A DNA stretch of 64,000 nucleotides from Aptenodytes patagonicus (Eukaryota; Chordata; Aves; Sphenisciformes; Spheniscidae), in assembly GCF_965638725.1 (NCBI RefSeq), contig NC_134949.1:121023794-121087793 (forward strand). The letters run 5' to 3'. Both the position numbers and the translations under genes were made by a program. Positions 43,301-55,738 of the stretch are shown here, one piece after another (positions within the stretch are counted from its first letter, which is position 1; each line of letters opens with the position of its first letter). The notes under the pieces were generated by a model, which had not been told where the DNA came from, did not search any database, and saw nothing but the letters and a program-made list of their open reading frames with translations.

Positions 43301-46300
43301 ACGACTGTTTAACACAGCAATGAGGTTTCATGCTTTTGTATGCAAGATTTACAGCAATTTTAATGTTTCTAGTGACACTCCGTGTTAAATGTTACAGGAT
43401 ATAATAAAAGTTGAATCGGAACCTAATCATGTAATTGATCAAAAGAAATTGCTTTTTTGCACTCTATCCTTGCTTTAATATCAGAGGAACTAAGGGCACA
43501 ATTTGAAACTCTTAGCGAGAGAACGTATTTTCAATTTTGTTTGTATAATTTTGAGTTGAGCTTGCAGCTTAGTTAAAAAATGTGTTTTTCAGTGGCTTCT
43601 GTTTGTAACAACTTTGCTTGTCTCAGATCTCAGTTATGCAAGGTTGCAGGCTGCCTCTGTCAACAGAACCGTGAGAAAACGCTGTTCTTTCGGGAGTTTG
43701 GTCTGCAGCAGTAGGGCAATGCAGTGTTCGTCTGAGGTTCAAAATAAGGTCTCACATTCTTCAATACCATGTTTTATCAGATGATTATTATTCCTATTTC
43801 TAAGTTGTAAACATTTGATGACTTTCTGCTGTTTATCAAACAAAATGGGGAATTAACCCAATATGTTGGTTTCAACTGGTAATTGAGAAGCAAACCATAC
43901 AGCACCAGCAGCTACTCATACCCTTTCTTACTAAGCATTAAAAAGGTAGTAGATAGATAGAACAGATTACAGATAAGTCTTCAGTCATCTCTGAAGGCTG
44001 TCAGGTACCTGACGTAGCAAAAATATCCAAAGCAAGCTAATTAAAACTGTGAAAGTTTCTATTTTTACTACTTTAAAAAATTAAGATTGTGGGTAAACTA
44101 CAAACTGAAATCCGGGGTTAAATATTCAAATTACAATGCTGGTTTCCATCTAAATATATTGATGGAAAAGTATAACAACTGGAAAATGAAGCTGACTCAG
44201 CTCCTAAGAGCAAACACTCCAGAGGCTTGCTATCAATTCACGCTACCATCATACGGTCTTTATATCAATTTCCACTTCATCATCTTGAATCAATTACTAT
44301 AGTAGCCTTAATTTCAGCCAAAGCCAATCAACAGTTCAATCACAGAATCAATTAGTTCAGCTGCTACCAGACTTACTAAGGTAAAACAACAGGTACATTT
44401 CATGTTCTGTTTCTTTTGTCTCTACCAGACCCCACTTATGTTTCCAGATTTGTATTAGCAAGATATAACTAGATCAAGAAATCATAATGCACAGTGTATA
44501 TAATGCATTAACTGAGTAAATATTCAGCTTTATGATATAGCCTGAATGGGATATAGCCAATTTTGTAGATACTGTACTGCACTGCTACACACAAAAGTCT
44601 CCATCTTTCTCAGACAAATTGATTGTGTTTTTACTATGTATTTGTTTTTTCTTCCTCAATATAAGTTTATCCAAATATTTTAGTTAACCGTTTATCTGCC
44701 TATGGCGTACTTTCTCTTTCTGAGTCCAGTGTTGCAGTGACAGATACTGGATAGTTGTGTTTCAGATTAGAAAACTTTAAATTTTTCAAGGTCCTTTTTA
44801 AAGTGTCCAAAGTGCTCTGGCAATACAAAAATGCAAAGGCATAACCTTATTTTAACTGTTTAAGATATTATGTTTAATAATGTTTCATAATGTGCAGACA
44901 TTTCCGCTCTTCTGTTAATATTCCACTTATTCCAAACCTGTGAAATAAAACAGTTTTTCTGAACCTGTTCTTTAGACCTCCACTTGCAATTAATCAAGCA
45001 ATCTCTTTAGAGTTTCAGACTCAAGTTTTAACCTTTTTATTGTTCCCACTGTTCAAAAAATAAGACCCCCCATTTTGAACGTATGTCCAGAACTAATGTT
45101 AGAAGAAAACATCCGAGACACAAATATGCACGCCCAAATGCAAATAAAACTGTGACTATATCACTTACAAAATAGGTATACATATTGGATCTGCTTTAAA
45201 TGGTATAAGGAGAAACTGTGATAACTCTTAACAAATTGTTTAGATAGGAGTTGATAAAACTTCTGAGTGAAAAGCCAAGAAGAAAAGCTATTTTGGCACA
45301 GTATTGTGGCAGAAAATGAACCGTTCTGCTGTTCAGCTCCAAAACCCTGCACAATACCAGGTTCAAGCCTGGTTTTGTGCAAGATATTCAGACACTTTGC
45401 ATCTGCCACTGAAGCCTGAATTATTGTTTAATATGAAAGTGTCGTAAATTCATGATAAACAACATCTTATGTGAAGACTGTTCTTGGATATATGTGCAAT
45501 GCTAAATGACAGTCGTCTTCATTCAAAAGCCTTACAAATGCAACTGGGCACACAAAAAACCCCCTACTGCAACTGACTTGAGAAATTCCCAAAGTAGACA
45601 ATGGGCCATATTTAGTTATTTATTTTGTAAAACAGTCCTGTATTTTTTATTTCTCTCTCTCTCTTTTTTTTTTCCTTTCTCTTGCTGTTTATGTGTAACT
45701 TGAACATTTTGAAACCATATCCTACAGGCATGCAATCAGCAGAGTTTTTCTACAGATTTAATGTGAGCTTGAAAGAGAAATTGGTTAGCTGGACTCTTCA
45801 GTATGGGAGAAGTACATTCAGAAGCTAGAGTGAAGTCTAATCAAAGATAAGAATATTTTCCTGCCTACTTAGTTTTGTCAATGGGATTATATTGACCTTT
45901 GGTAGGTTGCTTTCCCAAGCGTGTTAAAGGTAACCTACAAAGGCAAGTAATTGGACTGATTTTTTTTTTTTAATGGTGGTTATATAGGCCAAGTATATTT
46001 GTATTTTTAATTCTTGGTGTTGTCATCTGTTTATTTGTTATCAGAAGTTACTAGGAAAAACTGAACATCAGTTATTGATTTAATGTATATTTCTAATTAA
46101 CCAGAGTTGTGAGGTAAAAGGTATTAACTTACACCACCATCATGTCGTTGTTTTTCTTTCCTTTTTTAATGATGAATAAAACAATAGAAAAAAATTATTG
46201 GCAATCATCTGACCTGGAATTCAGGAAGCATTAGTATTCAACTCCCCAAATTATGCTTGCTCATTTACCATTGCACAATGGCAGAGACATGTTAACATCA

Positions 46301-48052
46301 TAGTCTTTTTGGACCTATATATCCCCTAAAATGAACGCATTATGTGTTTGGACTGAGATTAGGAAATTCATTCTGCTTCTGTGCTGGTCTACCAAAATGA
46401 GCAACTTGAAAGAAAACCAGTCTTGTCCTGAAGAGAGACTTTACGTCATAATTTCCTTTAGCCACCATCTCACTAGAACATTTTACTTCAGCTAAACATT
46501 AGCAGCCTAGAGTGAATGACAGCAAAGCAACCTCCGCAAGTGCTAGTGTCTCCATCCCACTTCAGGTACGGCACCCTTCAACTTTTAAAAAAAGGTAGAA
46601 GGTGAGTACGTATGGGGATCTCAAACGGTATATCAGGTGTACTAGAGTGACAGACCTGTTCTGTTTAGTCAGCATTACCTGCTTATAAAGAAGACGAACA
46701 TTTACTTTAGTTTTAAACTGATAATCCAAAATTTCTGACGAGGGCTGTGGTGCTAACTGACATCCAATGCAGAGGTGGGTGATGATGTCTCCTCCATTGG
46801 GTATTAGACTTATTAACAGAGCAGAACTCTGACGGTTACAGAATTACTGACAACGGTTAATGCACATATACAGAGGACATTGATTGTGGTGTTTGATGGC
46901 AAGGGACAAGACAGTGAGTGAGCTTTTTCTCATGTGGGTTTTTTTTTCCCCCACTCCAAACTTTTGCTTCTTGACTACAAAATCAGATCTCTGAAAAATT
47001 TATAAAACATAGACATACCTAAACCTACTGTGCCCACATGCTCAGAATACCACAGATCACTTTTCTACAACAGAATCTTCCAACACCGTAAATAACAAAA
47101 CCACTATATACTAACCAAAACGGTAATGACCAAGGAAAAGTTTTCTTTAATTTTCCTTTGGTTTTCTTTCCTTTTGGAAGAGAAATCTCCTGCTTTATTA
47201 GAATTGCAGAGACAGTTGATAGATTTAAGTGATAGTGATACTGCTTCTAGTTACACTGGAAATCATCATGTGCTCTGAGCCACACATCAACTTATCAGCT
47301 CTTACAATTAATCCTCTTATTAAACAAGATGCTCAAGGATTATGGAATATAGTGAGTTAGTGTATGACTTTTCCATTATCTTGGTCCAAATCTAGCATAA
47401 CAGACGTAAGAAAAAGAATTTCAGCATTCACCATTACAGGGTTTTATCTACCCCACTGAATATATGATGCTTCGCAGTATCTTTACTCGGAAGAGGTCCA
47501 GGACTGGAACAGTCCCAGGCTTTTACTAAGCAACACTGGAATGGAAAAGAGGAGGTATGGGGGAGGCTTGTTCTTAGGAAAGGATTTAGGCAGCTGTTAT
47601 AAGACTGAGCACACCCCTGCCTTGAAACGAGAGAGAGAAATGGTGGGTAAATAGAGAAGGTGGATTTCTTAGGAAAGTCACAGGCTGTTCTGTGAGCCGC
47701 TCAAGAGCACTCATTTCCAGAGCAGTGGTTGAGCTTAATGATGTTCAGGGGTAGTCATATGAAAGGTTTTTGCTGTGACAAATTTGACAAATGATCCCTG
47801 AATACTTGAGGATGATGGCTTAGGTGGATTCATTTCAGAGCGTATGTTTGAAAAGCCTTTGAGTTCCTTTAAAGCTTACACCTACCAGACTGCTTTATAT
47901 CAATACCAGAGATGAGGGAGTGGGCATGAAGAATCGGAAGGGAAGGTCAAACTTTGCCAGTTATTCTTCCTAGTAAGAGCAGTCTACGTTAGCATGCACG
48001 AACATGACTGTCACTGAAGTGTCTGGGTGGGATTACTGTTGACGATGAACTT

Positions 48053-48114
48053 GGAAACCATAACTTTACACTACTGTGCTAATGGAAACCATAACTTTAC
48101 ACTACTGTGCTAAT
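48053..48114 (+). repeat. Tandem duplication, two exact 31-bp units
   Basis: The 31-bp unit beginning GGAAACCATAACTTTACACT occurs twice with no difference between copies (48053-48083 and 48084-48114). Identity suggests a recent replication-slippage or unequal-exchange event. It lies in the long intron, away from any exon. Confidence 0.95.
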
Positions 48115-50793
48115 GGGGATTGGGATCCCATTGTAACAGATACCGCTTGTATAGGCGAGACAGTATGTAGAGAAATCCTGTTCCACACAGCTAGCAGACT
48201 AAATACACTAACTAGACAAAAGCTGTCATCCATCTTTTATAGAGGGGAATCACAGCATTTCCACCTACAGGTCTTCACCAAGATTTTAGGTCCTGCTGCT
48301 TTTGTTTTAGAGTGATGTGATAGCTACAGGCATGGCTGGTGAACAGCCTGATCATGTCAGCACGTTGGAAGTGCCTACCAAGCAATGACCAGTTTTGCCT
48401 TACCGTGTAACCACAGCACAGGTTTTGGAGCTGTCCTGAAGTGATTTGCTCATGGTTGCACAGAGTCCGTGGCAGAGCCAGGAGCCAAAGCCAAAGCTCT
48501 GGCATTCATCTTGAGTGAGAAATGTCCTCCCCAACTGAGCTGTTGTCCTATTACAATGACATCCACCCATTGAACAACAGGGATGACAAGGAGCCTCTGG
48601 GGACTTCATGTGCTGCAAAGCACTGTGTCATTTCCACCTGAGATAATGGGACCCACGTGCTGGCAAATCTGTGAATAAGTGAGTAGGAGGTTGTGTGGTT
48701 GAGGAACAGATTGTTTCAATGAGAGTACACTGCTCCAAAACCCAAATCATCTGCATTTAACAGTTATCTTGTAAGCTCTTTGCGGCAAAGGCTGTGCACA
48801 GTGAATGGCTCAATGGTGATGTGACTAGGGCTCCTGGGAGCTTTTCCAGTACAAATAAGTATCATCCAGTTTAGGCCATGCACTAACACTTAAATCAAAA
48901 TATCAGTGTGGAGTAAATGATGAGCACTTTTAGTAGGCCAGGACATATAAAATACGTTCTGAAAAAAGATTTTGTGTAGCAAATATCAAAACATCCTCCA
49001 TATATTCAGATAAAATCACTTTATAGTAATTCTTACTCATCTTTTATAAACAAATCTACTTTCCAGATAATATTTAAGAACGTAAAAATGGAATGAAAGA
49101 AAATATATATAATCTTTTTGTCAGATTTCTTGTTTTGATTTCAGATATCACAGTATCAGAACCTTGCAGATAATTTTTTATCAATTCAATATGTATTTAT
49201 TCTTAGTATGCAAGTTCTAGGACCATCATTTTGCAATCTGTGCACAGGTCATTCCATAAATTAAGTGATTTTCCACTTGAAATTTGATTTCAGAATAGGA
49301 ATCCCTATGGCATTAACCTCAGCCATACATTATCTTCTTGGAAAGCTGACCTTTATTTCCTAATAAATCATCATGGGACGCAAGTCTAACGGTTGTTTTG
49401 TTTGCTCTTTTAATTAAGAGTTTTCAGTTCAAAGTAATAGACAGTAATAGGCTTGTATCAGAAGTGCATCCATTATTTCATGGACAAGAAGTAAGCTTTT
49501 AAAAAGTAAAACAAAGAAAAATGTTTGTTTTAATGAGAGTGGATCAAATCACAATATCAAGTTATCTGGTGAGAGAAGCCCTACCAAAGTAAATAACTGC
49601 TTTTCTTTGGATTAACTAAATATTGCAGCGTCAGAGCCCAGAGAATAACTGCAGCCAGTATCTATAGATGCTGTAATTGACTCAACACTAAAACACAATG
49701 ACAAAGATGCAGCAGAAGAGATGCTATTTTATGTTTTATGAAATATTGTCATCTCTCCCCAGTCACGTGCATAGACATTTCTGTGCAGCAGAAAGATGGG
49801 GTGACTGACACACAGATCCTTCCTCAGACAGCAGGGGAGATGGTGAGTTCTTGGGTCTTCTGACATCCAGAGTCTTGTACCGCTCACTTCTTTTTTTGTT
49901 CCACTCTGTAGATTTTTAGTCCCATGAAAATACTCTTACATGTTGACTTTGGTAGTAATAAAAGACCATGAAACAAAAGAAATGTTCTGTTCTCTTACAA
50001 GATGTTTTGTGCTCCTTTGTTTGCACATGCTGCCAATTTTAACCAAAAAAAATTGATTAATATCTCCCCAGACGGATTGCTTTCCCTTCTGTCTTATTTT
50101 AAATTTGTACTTTTCCTGTAATGAAAAATCTTCAGTTCCTTCTTCTTCCAATGATGTTCGATGTTTGTTTTAGATGTAGTTAGTTATTATCAAGAATCCC
50201 CTGAAAATTACATCCTGTGATTTGCTACCAGTTAATCAAGACTTTGTGTGTTCCTGTCCCTTTCTCAAAATGTTAGTCAGCTCATCAAATTTGGACAAAA
50301 TCAATCTGGATGTGATCGTGCCATTGTTAACTCATTAGTTCTGTCTTCTGTTCCCTGCACCGGAGCTTCCCAGGAAATCTAGCAGTCCTGAGGAAGGTTG
50401 CTCGCTTCCTCTGTGCCAAGAGAAAAACAAACTGGCAGGATCTCACCTGCACTGGTGGGTCAGAATGAGAGAGTAGGAACTTGCTATCCATCTGAAGTGC
50501 TGGGTAAATGTCAAACAGTTCAGAGATTTAAAGGATATAAACTTTTAAACATTTATATGCTGAAAAAAACCATATCCGAGAGCTGCAAAACAGCACTAAA
50601 AATGTGAGAAAACAGAGAAATCTACTACTTTCTTATTGTAGATCAACCAGGTCTAGAATAAGTGTGTATATAGCGGATACCTCAGGACAGACAGGAGTTT
50701 CTAAATCATTTGTACACTCTCAGCACAGGTGAGGTAGACCTGCAGCTGGTTTTGGAGGCAAGTATGGGCTAGCAAGTGACTAACGCACTGAAT

Positions 50794-50938
50794 CATCTTC
50801 ACTCAGAATTATTACAAACAAGTTGAGCCAGAGGCTTGAAAGATATACAGTGGTGGTAGTCCCTGTATGACCAAGTCAACCCATCTTGTTGCTTTCTATG
50901 GTCATTAGTCTACATGAAGTGGTTCAGCTCAGAGGATT
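50794..50938 (+). repeat. Direct repeat, copy 1 of about 150 bp
   Basis: This segment, from CATCTTCACTCAGA to CAGCTCAGAGGATT, is repeated in the same orientation at 51747-51902. The copies share long blocks such as GAGGCTTGAAAG, ATGACCAAGTC and CTTGTTGCTTTCT, with substitutions and small gaps. I estimate rough identity by eye at a little over 80 percent. It lies deep in the 15-kb GRIK1 intron. The repeat family, if any, is not recognised. Confidence 0.85.
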
Positions 50939-51746
50939 GTCAAGATTTTTTTCGACTGGTGCAGGTCTTCCCAGCTCTTTTTGTGGTGACTGGAAATTTT
51001 AACACCTCCTTGTTTCTGGTCTTCCTAATTATGCTGATGGAGAGGCCTCTTTCTCTACGGAGCAAGGATATCATTTGTTTAAATGCCTTGAGTTTGGACA
51101 AAAAGATTCCAGGAATTACATTCTTCTGTATGTAGGATAAGGGGTTTTTTTTTTTCTTTTCTTTTTGTAAAGAAGAAACATGAACTAAAAACATTTATAG
51201 CCCATGTAACCAGAACACAGAGTACCACGCTCTGAATTATCATCACGGTTTCAAAAAGCAGGCAAAATAACAACCTAAGATAATAAAGATGGCCTTGTTG
51301 CATAATTTCATTTCTTGATGCTGAGTCAGTTGCTGTCCTCTTGTACAGGGAAGGACTGGATATGTCTTTTTTTTTTCATAATTAATTTTACTCTTGAAGA
51401 GACTGTCATCCACAGTCCAGAGTCACACAGCGCTAGATGATTTAAAAACTGTAGAATATGTTCAACATTTACAGTACTCTTCCTGTATACAAATAAGCTA
51501 AATTAAGGTCTCATTTTAAATCTTTAACAGTGAAAAATGATGTGAGAATTTAAGCAGGCTTCTTCAGGGATTCAATTTTACTAATCCTTGCCTTTGTTGC
51601 AGGCCGGAGACATTCTGTGAGGCTTATTACTTGTGGAAATGAGAATCAGTTAGCAGAGGGCTGGAAAACCCTTTACAAATTCTAAGGAAAGGGTTTCTTG
51701 AGCTTGAAGTCATTTGAACGAGGTTAGCTTTCCAGTCTAACTGGGA

Positions 51747-51902
51747 CATCTTCACTCAGAAGAATTATTACAAGTAAGTTGAGACAGAGGCTTGAAAGTT
51801 TTACAGACATGGTAGTGCCTGAATGACCAAGTCCACTTATCTTGTTGCTTTCTGTGGTCATTACATTAGCCTACACAAAGAATTGGTTCAGCTCAGAGGA
51901 TT
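51747..51902 (+). repeat. Direct repeat, copy 2 of about 150 bp
   Basis: This is the second copy of the 50794-50938 segment, offset by about 953 bases and slightly longer because of small insertions such as AGA after CACTCAG. Both copies end at CAGAGGATT and then diverge completely. The pair may be an old local duplication or two insertions of an unrecognised element. Confidence 0.85.
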
Positions 51903-52434
51903 CTTGAGAGCTTTTAATGTCACACCACGAAAGGAAGGCTGTATTCAATCCCTCGATGCAGAATCTAGATGGATCACACTCACTCCTGGTCTCTACTAAC
52001 TAGACATGCTTGAAATGTATCTTGTCAGAAACACAACATAAACAGAAATGTAGATGTAAATGCTTCAGATTTCTTTTAATCTTTGAGATTTGTGCGTGCG
52101 ATTCTGTTTGAGGGGATTTAATAAAGTCACTCAAGATAAAGTCTGCATCTCTATCTTCTGAAATACTTCTCTATGCAGTTGTTCTTTTAATTGTTACTGG
52201 ATTTGAGTGAGGGGAGCTCACATTGGTTTCGGTGATAATTGAGTAACAGACAATCATTACTCTGGGGCTTATTTCATGCTTTAAAGGGGACATGAACAGG
52301 GAATTTGATAATTCAATTATAAACAACTGTTTCATGTTTACACACATTTTCCTTTTAGGAAAGGTGGAATCTTCCGTTCTCTCCCTATTCCCTCTCTGAA
52401 GAGAGACAATGACCTCCTTTTTCTTTCTGGGCAA

Positions 52435-52462
52435 AAGATGTAAGATGTAAGATGTAAGATGT
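52435..52462 (+). repeat. Heptamer tandem repeat, four copies of AAGATGT
   Basis: Four perfect head-to-tail copies of AAGATGT are present, in the long GRIK1 intron. It is an ordinary short tandem repeat. Confidence 0.95.
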
Positions 52463-55400
52463 ACTCCCTGCAAATGCTTCCATAAGGGCTAAAAGATTAA
52501 AATACCATTTAGATATGAATGACATTAGGTCACTGAGAGACAAAAGCTTCTGACAAGGATTTACTTTTCATTAAAAAGATCTTAATGAGCTATTGCAGAA
52601 GAGTCTTGATCCCAGACAGTGTATTTTATGTAATATCCTCCTTCGTGGCAACTAGCTGATGATCTCTCTGACCTCAAAGCTGTCCTCAGGGCTGGGGGGC
52701 TTTGGTCAGGCTTGCTTTTCTCTGCAAATTTCCAAATGCTTCCTACAATCAGCATTAGCTCATGAGATCTTTAGAGCATAGAAGATTACTCTTTTTGTTG
52801 CTGTAATTGATTATTCTGTAGCCTCAGACATTTTTGCTAGTGCTTTTCTCCTGTAGTCTTGCTGGTAGCACTTCAAGTCTTCATCATTAAGAAAAATAGG
52901 CAGTGGATCCACTACTGCTGTTACCTGGTACACTTACCTGGAGTCCTAAGGTCGAGAGAGGAGTATTCTCACATTAAACTAGCCATCTTTTGTTTTCATG
53001 TACTCTGAAAATTCAGAAACCGACTCCAATGCGCATGCATTCAGATTAGCATGAATCAAAAGGCAATATTTTGCCCTAGGATGTCCACTTTCCAGTTGCT
53101 TTCGGGAAGAAGCTAACTTGTGTGTACCTGAGGACCAGGTATGACCTGAACCTTGACTTCCCAACAAGACAGTGACAAGCTGAAAAAAATTAATTTGCCA
53201 TCTGCTGAGTGAAGAGAGGAGCAGCCTATGAGCTGCTATACAAGTCAGAGGCTTTCGGCCTTAACCTCTGCTCATGTCCAGGCAGGTTCTGAGGTCCTTT
53301 CTATTACCATCAGCCTGGCATTTTATAGCATTGGCCCGCAAAGCAAATGACATGACTGCAGTTCTTATCACCACTAAAATAAAATGCAAAAACCCACCAT
53401 GGAGCGATTGAAGTACTTGCTAAGCTCTAGCACCTGCAGGACTCATTGCAGGCAACCTCTTTGTCTGAAAGTTGTTTATTTAGACTGCAGTACAGAATAT
53501 TTGTCTTCAGACAGGTCTGTAAAATGCCTTCACAGACTGTTAGTACCGTATCACAAAATGGTAAAATTAAATTGTATTTATGTGGGCCCAAACTATCATT
53601 CTGCCTGCTTGACTTTTTTTCTCCATACCTATTCACTTGATTCCTAATTTCTAAAGTTCATCTATCCTTGTTGAGCAAACCAGATCCTAATGAGAACTAG
53701 GGAGGTCCAAATGTATTTGCTATTTAGTTTCCAACACTTGTTTTAGTCTTTACGGGAAATATAATACTGTCTTATTAAACCTTATTCTCTACTTTCAACA
53801 ACCATCTTTTTTGGCTACAACAGAAACAGGAAGATAAGACTTTCGGCGTATTTAAATCAGTGTTTTACTGACCATGAAAGACACTATCTGCAAAACGATC
53901 AGTAATTAGCTCACATATCTCACTCCATGTGAGAGAAGCTAGCCGTACATGATAAATGTGAGCTGTATAACTGTTTAAGCTTTGAATTGGATCTGCTGAG
54001 ATGCACCTGGCACTCTTGGTCAAAGTATTTCTTCTGGCTTAGGATTCAGGACCCTTATGCTATATACTTAGCATCACCCAAAATGTAGGTCACCACTGTA
54101 GAATTATGCAGGTGTGTTCACTGATACAAAGTCTTTTGCTAACTTTCAATTTCATTATAATTATTCTTAAAATGCACCAGAAATTGTATGAGTAGCAATA
54201 CTGCCTCATTAAGTTTGAGAAACAGAAGAGCAAAGGTTCCCACTTAGATCAAATCAGAAGGGAGGGAGGGAGTTGTTCGTCTTTATTACAGACACTTCTG
54301 AGACAACTTTCTCCTGTCTTTTACTGTTCCTGCTACAGTCTTCCCACCTCCTCCCCAGTGGGGGAGCTGGATGCAGTATGGCTGATGTCACTGTAAGAGA
54401 AATAATCTTTACCAGTGCCGCTTCCCTGACTCCTCTGGGTGTTCCCATGATTGTGTTGCAGTGAGGAAAGTATCTCAAAGCTTCCTTAATTCTTAAGTCA
54501 GGTCCCTGAGTACTGGGGTAACTCTTGTCTTTTCTTTATACTTTCAAAGAGAGAAGCTTACAAATTCGTAAAACATCCTGTGTGGAGAGCACTGTTTCAG
54601 TAACTTTCAATGCTTTCTGTGTAGGTGAATCACCATGTCGTATATTGGCTACGGCAATTCTAAAAAATTTACTTGGAAAGGTTTGGAGAAGGTGATGACA
54701 GCTCTTCTACATGTTCTGTAACCACCACATGTCTTGTCTCTCAGTTTGCTCCTACTGTATTTCTGGATTCAGGTGTATGCCCTGACATGCTGCCACCACT
54801 TACCTTGTACCTCAGCCTACAAGTCCTGTTCCACCTACACAAGTGCTAATGAATGTGCTAATTCCTTTGATAGGAATCATACTGCCATGGACAAGAACTG
54901 GGGCAAAAGAGGTATATGTAGGACACTTCACATAATTTCCAATTTTCATTTCCACACTCTTCCCTAAAGGAGAAGTTTCCATTTGAAATTCATAGTAAAA
55001 ACTGAATTTTTGGAAGCGTGAAGGCATTTCAGCTAAAATGTGTATTTTTTAGAACATCTGTGGATCAAGCTAGCTCAGTGATGGATTCTTATGAGATAGC
55101 GCATGACTTCATGAAGCAATTTACTTCTTTAGAAATACTGGCTGATATTGATTGCTGATCAAACAATCTGCAAAAAAATTGGAATTAAGTGGTGAAACAA
55201 AGACAGAGCTACAGACTCACTTTTCTTTCAATTTCTAGAATGGCTGTTGTTAGTTATCTCATATTTCTAGAAATTATAAACATCCATAATCAACATTAAC
55301 CAAGCAAAAAACCTGGGAAGTCTTATGGTGTGTTAGTCTGAGATTTTATCACACCTAGGGCTTAGCAGTTTCTTTTTTTGAAAGCCCAGATGAAGTCTCC

Positions 55401-55594
55401 GCCAGAATGCAAGCCACAGCCTTGTGTCTGTAAATCAATGTTTCTCTGCTAGGAAGGTGAGGAAGAATTGGATATCCGAGTGCCAGAAACCAGAGCATAG
55501 CATATGACAAAGAGCGGGGAGCAACAACACAAGCCAGTGCAGTAAAGAAGACAGGAAGGATTATGCTGACCATAAGCAGATGGTCTACACTTGC

Positions 55595-55738
55595 CTCTTT
55601 TATCAGATTCATAAATCTGGGTCCAAAACGCCACGGCTTGTGTCTGTGGCACTGCAGGGAGCTGACAGTCATTTGGGAGGCACGCTGGGAGGCCACTGCT
55701 ACCATGTAAACAGCATCGTACATCAGAGCTGCTTCAGT
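55595..55738 (-). CDS. GRIK1: GRIK1 exon, amino-terminal domain, followed by a GC donor
   Basis: This 144-bp exon of 48 codons runs from [14 protein letters not shown] to FMNLIKE. It carries the [14 protein letters not shown] motif, which contains a conserved cysteine of the amino-terminal domain. The acceptor is TTTTTTCATACAG. The donor is unusual: the exon ends AAAGAG and the intron starts GCAAGT, not GTAAGT. The next exon starts in phase 0 with an alanine codon (ARWDGL...), so the frame closes only if this GC dinucleotide is the donor. Using the GT four bases further downstream would shift the frame. Protein sequence and length agree with the mammalian protein as I know it. Confidence 0.95.

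Larger units (their letters stand above)
40309..55594 (-). other. GRIK1: GRIK1 intron, 15.3 kb, GC-AG type
   Basis: The longest intron in the window starts GCAAGT and ends TTCACACAG. It holds the direct repeat pair at 50.8/51.8 kb, the 31-bp tandem duplication at 48.05 kb and the AAGATGT repeat at 52.4 kb, along with purine-rich GA tracts near 40597 and TA-rich sequence near 40540. No further exon, RNA gene or recognisable transposon is seen. Confidence 0.85.
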
